Shown here piece after piece: positions 1-5,463 of a stretch of 5,463 nucleotides of DNA (position 1 is its first letter; the number at the start of each line of letters is the position of its first letter). The translations under genes and the position numbers were made by a program. The stretch is from Candidatus Zixiibacteriota bacterium (GTDB lineage: Bacteria; Zixibacteria; MSB-5A5; GN15; PGXB01), in assembly GCA_026397495.1 (NCBI GenBank), contig JAPLUS010000313.1:1-5463 (forward strand), in the 5' to 3' direction. A model generated the notes under the pieces. The model ran no database searches. It worked only from the letters and a program-made list of their open reading frames with translations, and was not told where the DNA came from.

Positions 1-799
1 CAGCGAGGCGTCGCATTTCGTCACTAGTTTTCTCTATATATTCCAGCCCAATTGTTTCCAATTCCTCACTGGTATATGGGAGCAGGTGATAGTTGCTCAA
101 TAGGAAATCAAAATATTCCCTGCCGGCGGCGAAACTTCCCTGCGGTTTTCTTGAAAGCTTTTCATTAAGGAATTGCAGATAATCATCAAAAGCCTTTAAG
201 GCGAGGGCGCTGGCAGCCCCAACCTCATCTTTCAGATGAGCAATTGCAGGCACGTCCGGAATGACAAGCTCGGCGAAATATTTCTGGCCGGAAATGGTCA
301 TCTCACGTGCCATATCCAGCCATATAGATGGGATAGTTTCGGCCGGCATTAGATTTTCTTCGGCCTCAGTCAGAAAGCGGGGAATCTCCCTCAATCGTGA
401 AATCAGAGCCCGGCATCTTTCTTCTATAGGGAGGAATTCTCTCAGAACCAATATGAAACAGGCAAAGATGGCCATATTGGGATAAAGCGAGGGATCTCTC
501 TCAAAGCGGTTGAACATCTCTTCAGTGGCGATCCTTGTCTTGAGATTGCATTGCAGAATTTCGAGATCAAGAAGATTGTCAGAATTAATATTACCGCCGT
601 ATTTGAATGCATCCAACAGAGCCAATTGGCTGTGTTGTTTCACCAGATAAGCCTTTCGTGTTTCCTTATCAACCTGGTCCAGGAGGTGATCATATTTATG
701 TATCCCCATAAAGGTAGCGGTAAATGGGGAAAATTCCCATGTCTCCTCAAGGATATTTTCAACCAGGCCTTCGAACGCCTTATCATCATACTGATTCAT
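1..799 (-). CDS. DUF885 family protein (putative metallopeptidase-like), N-terminal part, cut by left window edge
   Basis: Translating the minus strand from the ATG at 799-797 gives 266 open codons to the left edge with no stop. The product starts MNQYDDKAFEGLVENILEE. Residues 23-40 (FSPFTATFMGIHKYDHLL) resemble the N-terminal signature of DUF885 proteins (a small residue, then G-x-H-x-YD). The segments RDPSLYPNM (101-109) and YFDFLLSNYHLLPYTSEELE (229-248) also fit that family in order and spacing. Family members are usually about 550-600 residues, so roughly half is present. The C-terminal half, which carries the conserved histidine and glutamate motifs behind the peptidase suggestion, lies outside the window. 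No signal peptide or membrane segment is seen, so it is probably cytoplasmic. The start overlaps the upstream stop by one base (TAATG) and has only a weak purine-rich stretch (AGAAGAAA) before it, which favours translational coupling. Family assignment is from recalled motifs; substrate and role are unknown. Confidence 0.72.
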   Translation of the reverse strand, partial: MNQYDDKAFEGLVENILEETWEFSPFTATFMGIHKYDHLLDQVDKETRKAYLVKQHSQLALLDAFKYGGNINSDNLLDLEILQCNLKTRIATEEMFNRFERDPSLYPNMAIFACFILVLREFLPIEERCRALISRLREIPRFLTEAEENLMPAETIPSIWLDMAREMTISGQKYFAELVIPDVPAIAHLKDEVGAASALALKAFDDYLQFLNEKLSRKPQGSFAAGREYFDFLLSNYHLLPYTSEELETIGLEYIEKTSDEMRRLA

Positions 800-2286
800 T
801 ATGCTATTTCTTCTTTCTGATTTACCAGATGATTATTTTTTACTTGATCAACAAACGCCTCAAGACGAGTTTCCTCGCCGGTGCCTTGAAGCCCTTCATA
901 ACTGATATTCAGCCATGGTATATCGCCCAAATCCTGAGAGATTTTCCAGGATAAGGAAGTAACAATTGTCCCTGGCATACAATTAAAAGGCATACAATTG
1001 ATAATTCCAGAAGCTCCATGATGAACAAAATCTATGGCTTTGCCGATGGACAGAACCGCCTCTCCCCTCACATCGATCGGCAAGTAGGGAGATGCCAGGC
1101 GGAGCACATGGGAGATCGGCTCTTCTCTATCAATAGAAAAATATTTACGGAAGCATTTTATGATTTTGTTTTCTTCAAAGTGTTGAATGTATCCTTGAAG
1201 AATAGCTTTAATCAATCCCTTCCTATCCTTTTTCGAGATTGAATTCAGCTTAAAAGTATATGATGTGTAATTAATCCATTCCGCAAAGGTAGCCAGGTTG
1301 ACTTCCAGACCAAGAGATTCAACTTTGGTAATAAGATGATTATTGGAAAAACGATTGTTCCTTAAATAAATCTCGCCCACCAGTCCAACCACCGGCAGAG
1401 CCATAATTCCACGGGGCAGGTTGGCAAATTCATAGGCCGCTTCTTCCGATAACTCCCTTAAACTACCGTCTTTGATGACATATTCTTCCATTTTCCGGAG
1501 ATACTTATAATAGATCCTCTCGGCGCTCCCCCTTTCCAATTCATAGGGACGCGTCTTAAGCAGTGACTTGATCAAGCAATCAACAAAAACAAGTGCTTGC
1601 CAACCAATTTTCCTAAAGGGTTTCCCCTTAAGGTTAAAATTGGCATAAGAAGTTCGGGAATTAGGGGAATATATTGGGAGATCGCCATAACCTAAATCAT
1701 CAAGCACCATTCGATGGAATTGACTATATAACCCAAAACGGCAGGGACCATCGGCTCCGGGCATAAAGAAAACGGATCGCTCGCGGTCAAACCCGGGTGA
1801 GTTTATTTTCCGCAGCATATCGCCGGTGGTCACAACGCATGGGAAGCACTCTTTGCCGGAGGTAAATCTTTTTCCGTACATCAGACTTTCACCATCAGGC
1901 TCTTCCATTACTTCCGCCTTTATGCCACATCTTTCAAAAGCTGCCCGAACAGCATAAGCATGATCACACATATTGGGGATAAAGATAGTTCTTTTCATCG
2001 GAGAAAGGCTCTGACTGGAGGGACTGAATTCTTTCATAGGCGAATTATACTCGTAAAATCTCAAAGAATCCAGAAAAGCTTCGATTCTTGTGACAGCGCC
2101 GGCATCCGCCGAATGCTCATCCAACTCAAGCTGCAGATAGGGCTTGCCGGACATATTTCTGCGGAAAAAATGAGTTATAAAGGAATCGGGACCACAGCCA
2201 AAGGAGGTCAAATAAATGGCGTAAAGATTGGGCCAGAAGCTTACGTCCGTAGAGCCAGTACATCGCTGATAAATCTTCCGAATCAA
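799..2286 (-). CDS. C-terminal part of giant CoA-substrate-specific activase: 2-hydroxyacyl-CoA dehydratase (HgdB)-like domain, split off by frameshift
   Basis: This 495-residue frame carries the C-terminal third of the large activase-related proteins. Visible family motifs, in order, are FGCGPDSF (29-36), DEHSADAGAVTR (56-67), GKECFPCVVTTGDML (144-158), MPGADGPCRFGLYSQFHR (175-192), VGLVGEIYLRNNRFSNN (300-316), NCMPFNCMPGT (430-440) and NISYEGLQGTGEETRLEAF (460-478). C31, C147, C150, C182, C431 and C436 are candidate iron-sulfur ligands, as in the HgdB-like and double-cubane-cluster protein group. Real homology begins near P19/N20 (about 2232). The first 18 residues are an out-of-frame reading of the upstream gene's YWLYGRKLLA region. 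The nominal start at 2286 is TTG preceded by a pyrimidine-rich stretch with no Shine-Dalgarno sequence, so this is probably not an independent gene. It should be the continuation of the protein encoded at 2126-4960. All downstream motifs are intact with no further stop. Substrate unknown. Confidence 0.85.
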   Translation of the reverse strand: MIRKIYQRCTGSTDVSFWPNLYAIYLTSFGCGPDSFITHFFRRNMSGKPYLQLELDEHSADAGAVTRIEAFLDSLRFYEYNSPMKEFSPSSQSLSPMKRTIFIPNMCDHAYAVRAAFERCGIKAEVMEEPDGESLMYGKRFTSGKECFPCVVTTGDMLRKINSPGFDRERSVFFMPGADGPCRFGLYSQFHRMVLDDLGYGDLPIYSPNSRTSYANFNLKGKPFRKIGWQALVFVDCLIKSLLKTRPYELERGSAERIYYKYLRKMEEYVIKDGSLRELSEEAAYEFANLPRGIMALPVVGLVGEIYLRNNRFSNNHLITKVESLGLEVNLATFAEWINYTSYTFKLNSISKKDRKGLIKAILQGYIQHFEENKIIKCFRKYFSIDREEPISHVLRLASPYLPIDVRGEAVLSIGKAIDFVHHGASGIINCMPFNCMPGTIVTSLSWKISQDLGDIPWLNISYEGLQGTGEETRLEAFVDQVKNNHLVNQKEEIA

Positions 2287-4960
2287 GGTTTAAAGGGAGA
2301 AAATCGATGGGGATTGTTTTAATGCCGATTTCTCTGAGTTTATCCGGTATATCCAGTGAAAGACGACGATCAAAGCCATTATACGGACGGCTGATAATGA
2401 CCAAGCATTTTTCATCTTGCTCCAGTTTTTCCAAAACCTTTTGTCCTTCATTAGCAAGATTTTTCCGGAATAAATCATACGCTTTTATGCCATTTCGGAT
2501 AGCTTCGCTGGTTTCATCTTCGGATAAATCCATTACTTTAACTAATTGAGCCAACTGATTTATCATTTTAGCATTATCACGTTGTAATTTTATCGGAAAG
2601 CCGATGAATTTAACTCCCGCCGCCTCGAAATCAAATTTGACTGCCACCGTATTAGAAATAGATTGAACATAAGGGCAAATATAGCTGCCATATTCATCCA
2701 TTTCGTCCCCCGTATATTTAATCATTCCGGGAAGAAAAATATAATCAACCTTTTTCTTGATAAGATTATCCAGATGGCCAAATGCCATTTTAACCGGGAA
2801 ACAGGTCTCGGCGGTGCATTTTTCCAACGCCGATTCAACAATAGTAGGATTGGAGAGGTCGCTATTTATGATTTCGTACCCCAGAGTTTCAAAGAAAGCT
2901 TTCCAATAGGGATAATACTCAAAAAAATGCAAAATTCTTGGAATTCCCACTCGTCCTCGAGATGGTTTTTTGCGTTCGACATTCAAATACCGTCTGAAGA
3001 GATACTGCTGCCGCAAGTTAAAATAATCGGGAATTAGAACTTTACCTTCCCGACGCTTGATATCATATTTTTCACAGCGACTTCCATAATAGAGAGGCGT
3101 TTCTCTTTCAACTTCCACCTTCTTTATCTCACACAGATTAGGGCAATCCCGGCACGGAAAAGTGGTGATGCTATATTTCCGCCGGGAAAGATCAAAACCC
3201 TTGAATTTTGAGCCACATTTTTGGTCGGCCTCCATAGCTAAAATGGCCGCCCCGATGGCGCCCGTAATATCATGATGTGGAGGCACAGTAATCCTTCTAC
3301 CGATTAGCTTTTCAAAGGCGGCTACGACTCCTTTATTCCAAGCCACGCCTCCCTGGAAAAAGATATTCCGGCCGATTTTCCTATCTCCCACCACCTTGGT
3401 CAGGTAATTGGACGCAATCGAATAGGCCAGACCGGCGATCAGGTCATTGGTATCGGTTCCTGCCCGCTGATGGCTTATTAAGTCCGATTCCATAAAAACG
3501 GTGCATCTTTCGCCGCATCCAACCGGACATTCCGCCTGAAGAGCCCGATCGCCGAATTCCCGTTCAATATTTATATCCAATTTCTCGGCCTGCTCCTGAA
3601 GAAAGGAACCGGTGCCGGCGGCGCAGGCCTTATTCATTTCAAAATCGACAATGGTTTTGTTATGAAGAGATATATATTTGGAATCCTGCCCGCCTATTTC
3701 AAAGATGGTATCAACGGTAGGATCAATATCAATGGCGGCGGTCGCCTGGGCGGTTATTTCATTTTTGACAATATCGGCGCCGACAAAATCCCCGGTTAAA
3801 TATCTTCCCGATCCGGTCGTACCAACTCCAACCACCTTTACCTTTCCGCCTACTTCAGTCTCAATCTCTGAGAGCCCTCGGCGGATTGCCTCAATGGGTC
3901 GTCCCTCTGTCATAAGGTACCGCCGAGCCACCACATTCTTATTTCTATCAATTAAAACCAAATTGGTCGAAAGCGAGCCGACATCTATTCCCAGATAAAC
4001 TTCAAGATTGGCAATCTCGCCTCTATATTGGCCGGTGGTGGCCGCATAAAATTTGGAATCAGGATAATCAAAAGTAAGCTTTTCCCGACTTCCCTTGGAG
4101 ACCTCTTTGAATTTGAGATACCCTGTGATTTTATTAGCATCAATGACTATTGGATTGTTGTTTTTTGTTTCCAAGGCCAAAATAGCTGCTCCAATTGCCC
4201 CCATAATATTATGATGCTTGGGAATTATTAGTTCCTCTTTTTCAATTTCAAGAATATCGATAAAAGCTCTAATGACTCCCGGATTGGAGGCCACTCCCCC
4301 TTCAAAAGCTATGGGCGACAAGAATTTTTTCCCCCGAGCAATGGCCCCTTTAAAATTGCGGGCAACAGCGTAGCAAAGCCCGGCGACAATTTCATAATCC
4401 GGTGTGGCGATTTGTTGCAGATGAATCATATCGGATTTGGCAAAGACCGAGCATCGTCCGGCAATCCGAGGCGGATTTTGAGCCCGCAGCGCCAATTGGC
4501 CAAACTCTTCGTCAATTGATATCTTTAATCTCCCTGCCTGCTGATCAAGAAAAGAACCAGTGCCGGCGGCACAGAGATTATTCATACTGAAATCAACAAT
4601 GGTCTTTTTCTGACTATCCAGTTGCAGGAATTTGGAATCTTCCCCTCCCATCTCAATGACTGTTTTTACCTGTGGCAGAAGGAAATAATTGGCCATCGCC
4701 GTGGAGGCGATTTCCCCAAAAAAGAGCCCGCCCAAGATTCCGACTCCGGTTCTGCCGCCAATACCGGTAAAGCCAAGTTTGACCGGCCGGTTCAGATAAG
4801 GGGCAAATCCTGAGTCCAGTAATTCCCTCAGGGTTTGATAGGGACGGCCATAAAAGCGTTTATAGGTCGTGGCAATTATATTTTTGTTTTCTTCAAGAAC
4901 GGCAATTTTTATGGAAACGGAGCCGATATCAATGCCAACAACATATTTTTTTGCAATCAT
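2126..4960 (-). CDS. Giant acyl-CoA dehydratase activase-related protein: tandem BcrAD/BadFG activase domains plus DUF2229 domain, C-terminus lost by frameshift
   Basis: The 944-residue product begins with two ASKHA-fold activase (HgdC/BcrAD-BadFG type) domains in tandem. Domain 1 spans about residues 5-265: GIDIGS at 9-14, GGEDSK at 105-110, CAAGTGSF at 130-137 and GRCSVF at 168-173. Domain 2 spans about 321-578: GIDVGS at 324-329, GGQDSK at 423-428, CAAGTGSF at 446-453 and ERCTVF at 484-489. C130/C170 and C446/C486 match the two cysteines by which HgdC-type activases hold a subunit-bridging [4Fe-4S] cluster. Here two domains on one chain could form the pseudo-dimer. A cysteine-rich linker (C603, C606, C610, C629) leads into a DUF2229-like domain from about 668, with CTAETCFPVKMAFGH (715-729) and ISRPYNG (856-862). 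Residues 911-944 are an out-of-frame tail, because the conserved sequence continues in the frame of 799-2286. The ATG at 4960 is preceded by AGGA at 8-nt spacing and leads directly into the first GIDIGS motif. Expected role: ATP-driven low-potential electron transfer in the cytoplasm. The substrate of this fused class is not established. Confidence 0.92.
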   Translation of the reverse strand: MIAKKYVVGIDIGSVSIKIAVLEENKNIIATTYKRFYGRPYQTLRELLDSGFAPYLNRPVKLGFTGIGGRTGVGILGGLFFGEIASTAMANYFLLPQVKTVIEMGGEDSKFLQLDSQKKTIVDFSMNNLCAAGTGSFLDQQAGRLKISIDEEFGQLALRAQNPPRIAGRCSVFAKSDMIHLQQIATPDYEIVAGLCYAVARNFKGAIARGKKFLSPIAFEGGVASNPGVIRAFIDILEIEKEELIIPKHHNIMGAIGAAILALETKNNNPIVIDANKITGYLKFKEVSKGSREKLTFDYPDSKFYAATTGQYRGEIANLEVYLGIDVGSLSTNLVLIDRNKNVVARRYLMTEGRPIEAIRRGLSEIETEVGGKVKVVGVGTTGSGRYLTGDFVGADIVKNEITAQATAAIDIDPTVDTIFEIGGQDSKYISLHNKTIVDFEMNKACAAGTGSFLQEQAEKLDINIEREFGDRALQAECPVGCGERCTVFMESDLISHQRAGTDTNDLIAGLAYSIASNYLTKVVGDRKIGRNIFFQGGVAWNKGVVAAFEKLIGRRITVPPHHDITGAIGAAILAMEADQKCGSKFKGFDLSRRKYSITTFPCRDCPNLCEIKKVEVERETPLYYGSRCEKYDIKRREGKVLIPDYFNLRQQYLFRRYLNVERKKPSRGRVGIPRILHFFEYYPYWKAFFETLGYEIINSDLSNPTIVESALEKCTAETCFPVKMAFGHLDNLIKKKVDYIFLPGMIKYTGDEMDEYGSYICPYVQSISNTVAVKFDFEAAGVKFIGFPIKLQRDNAKMINQLAQLVKVMDLSEDETSEAIRNGIKAYDLFRKNLANEGQKVLEKLEQDEKCLVIISRPYNGFDRRLSLDIPDKLREIGIKTIPIDFLPLNLDSEDLSAMYWLYGRKLLAQSLRHLFDLLWLWSRFLYNSFFPQKYVRQALSAA
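2226..2235 (-). other. Frameshift junction in the giant activase gene, with likely small deletion
   Basis: In the 4960 frame the conserved block MYWLYGRKLLA ends at codon 2233-2231. In the other frame the next conserved block, PNLYAIYLTSFGCGPDSF, begins at codon 2232-2230. The change is equivalent to +1 (skip one base), that is a net insertion of 1 nt or deletion of 2 nt modulo 3. From memory of the family, about eight residues of the form AAxxIxxxx normally lie between the KILA-like and PxLYAIY-like segments. None are encoded here, so a deletion of about 23 nt fits both the phase and the length. No long homopolymer sits at the site; the longest run is CCC. The frame switch is seen directly; the deletion size is inferred from recalled homologues. 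Confidence 0.8.
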
Positions 4961-4968
4961 ATGATCAA

Positions 4969-4972
4969 TCCT
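4969..4972 (-). promoter_or_regulatory. Shine-Dalgarno site of the giant activase gene
   Basis: The minus strand reads GTAGGATTGATCATATG. AGGA lies 8 nt before the ATG at 4960, a normal bacterial spacing. This supports 4960 as the start, as does the first GIDIGS nucleotide-binding motif beginning only eight residues later. Confidence 0.6.
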
Positions 4973-4982
4973 ACAGATGATA

Positions 4983-5011
4983 ATAATAACGTTTATAAGG
5001 AGTAATCACAA
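4983..5011 (-). promoter_or_regulatory. Candidate sigma70-type promoter for the minus-strand activase block
   Basis: On the minus strand, TTGTGA (5011-5006) and TATTAT (4988-4983) are separated by 17 bp, giving usable -35 and -10 elements. Transcription would start near 4976, leaving a leader of about 15 nt that contains the AGGA site. The region is AT-rich, so chance matches are likely; this is inferred from spacing and consensus only. Confidence 0.35.
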
Positions 5012-5024
5012 TCATATTCCTTGA

Positions 5025-5033
5025 TGTTACAAT
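5025..5033 (+). promoter_or_regulatory. Candidate extended -10 promoter for dtd
   Basis: TGTTACAAT matches an extended -10 element (TG, one base, then TACAAT, one mismatch from TATAAT). Transcription from it would start near 5040 and give a leader of about 22 nt before the ATG at 5063. An alternative is TTGATG (5021-5026) with TATATT (5043-5048) at 16-bp spacing, which would leave a leader of only about 7 nt. A weak GAG (5049-5051) is the only ribosome-site candidate. No -35 of quality accompanies the extended -10. Confidence 0.3.
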
Positions 5034-5062
5034 GCTTTTATATATATTGAGATGTTTTTACT

Positions 5063-5463
5063 ATGCGATTATTAATTCAACGAGTAGACCGAGCTTCGGT
5101 CATTATTAATGGCCAGACCACAGCTTCTATTGGTCGCGGTTTTTTGGTACTTTGTGGCTTCAAAAAGGGCGACAGCCCGGCCCATATCCGGAAAATGGCC
5201 AATAAATGCCTTAACTTGCGCATATTTGAAGATTCGCAGAGGAAAATGAATTTATCTTTAATCGATATAAAAGGGGAAATCTTGGCTGTTTCCCAATTTA
5301 CTTTATATGCCGATTGCCGCCAAGGAAGACGTCCCAGTTTTGAGGAAGCTATGCTCCCCGATGAAGCCGGGCCATCTTATTCCTTCCTAATAGAGGAACT
5401 GCTCCAATCCGGCCTTAGAATAGAAACTGGAGTTTTCGGGGCCAAAATGCGAGTAGAATTAAC
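5063..5463 (+). CDS. dtd: D-aminoacyl-tRNA deacylase (DTD), cut by right window edge
   Basis: The frame from the ATG at 5063 is open for 133 codons to the edge. The product begins MRLLIQRVDRASVIINGQ, the usual DTD N-terminus (MR-x3-QRV-x-RASV). It continues with LNLRIFEDSQRKMNLSL (50-66) and the diagnostic SQFTLYADCRQGRRPSF (77-93), whose SQ-x-T motif lines the active site. ETGVFGAKMRVEL (121-133) comes just before the end. DTDs are about 145-150 residues, so only the last 12-17 are missing. The missing part includes the N-x-P-x-T motif that the partner subunit inserts into the active site of the homodimer. The enzyme hydrolyses the ester bond of D-aminoacyl-tRNAs, such as D-Tyr-tRNA, and of mischarged Gly-tRNA(Ala). 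It recycles the tRNA and keeps D-residues out of protein. It is transcribed divergently from the activase block, and no functional link is suggested. Confidence 0.96.
   Translation, partial: MRLLIQRVDRASVIINGQTTASIGRGFLVLCGFKKGDSPAHIRKMANKCLNLRIFEDSQRKMNLSLIDIKGEILAVSQFTLYADCRQGRRPSFEEAMLPDEAGPSYSFLIEELLQSGLRIETGVFGAKMRVEL

Noticed and set aside
2215..2245. Programmed ribosomal frameshifting as the explanation for the two-frame activase
   Set aside because: The needed shift is +1 (or -2), not the common -1. No slippery heptamer, frameshift-prone stop or CCC zero-frame codon is present at the switch. Family residues also appear to be missing, which a programmed shift would not explain.
2152..2286. 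Independent translation start for the C-terminal ORF at TTG 2286 or ATG 2154
   Set aside because: The TTG follows a pyrimidine-rich stretch without a Shine-Dalgarno sequence and adds non-homologous residues. The ATG at 2154 has no ribosome site and would discard the conserved FGCGPDSF block.
2290..2478. Minus-strand 62-codon frame inside the activase gene
   Set aside because: It overlaps the conserved ISRPYNG to LPLNLD part of the activase in another frame and has no independent support.
3590..4590. Near-repeat DNA around 3609-3640 and 4558-4590 (GTGCCGGCGGC... and ...TTATTCAT)
   Set aside because: These are the codons for the CAAGTGSF motif in the two homologous activase domains. The similarity comes from an old domain duplication and is not a separate DNA repeat or mobile element.
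261..4813. Many open frames of 60-124 codons on the plus strand between 261 and 4813
   Set aside because: They lie antisense to strongly conserved minus-strand coding sequence, show no recognisable motif, and have the composition expected of complementary-strand shadows.
4956..4965. Perfect 10-bp palindrome ATCATATGAT across the activase start codon
   Set aside because: It is short, in AT-rich sequence, built partly from the start codon and first codon, and has no second copy nearby. Chance is sufficient, so it is not called an operator.

Overview
The window holds three genes or gene groups and almost no non-coding DNA. Two are on the minus strand, reading right to left from about 4960 to beyond the left edge, and one is on the plus strand, running off the right edge. 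The minus-strand block encodes a very large protein of the 2-hydroxyacyl-CoA dehydratase activase family: tandem activase domains, a DUF2229-type middle domain, and a dehydratase-like (HgdB-type) C-terminal part. A gene for a DUF885-family protein follows, cut by the left edge. The plus-strand gene is dtd (D-aminoacyl-tRNA deacylase), cut by the right edge. The two directions meet in a 102-bp divergent intergenic region (4961-5062) with plausible promoters for both sides.

The giant activase gene is not open in a single frame. Residues up to about 910 of the product are read in one frame (2126-4960). The conserved continuation, starting at the NLYAIYL...FGCGPDSF block, is read in another frame (799-2286). 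Conservation switches frame within a few bases of 2228-2233. About eight family-typical residues also seem to be missing at the switch, which suggests a small deletion of about 23 nt rather than a single-base miscall. The window therefore has two ORFs that together make up one normally continuous protein of about 1,390-1,400 residues.

The organism looks like a bacterium of moderate to slightly AT-rich composition. Oxygen-sensitive activase/dehydratase-like proteins of this size are typical of anaerobes such as Firmicutes, deltaproteobacterial lineages and several uncultured phyla, so an anaerobic or metagenome-derived lineage is likely. The sequence alone does not fix the phylum.

Functionally, the activase domains would use ATP to push a low-potential electron from a [4Fe-4S] cluster into the HgdB-like iron-sulfur part, carried in cis on the same chain. 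The DUF885 gene overlaps the end of the activase block by one base (TAATG), so the two are probably co-translated, although no shared pathway is evident. dtd is an unrelated housekeeping translation-quality gene facing the other way.
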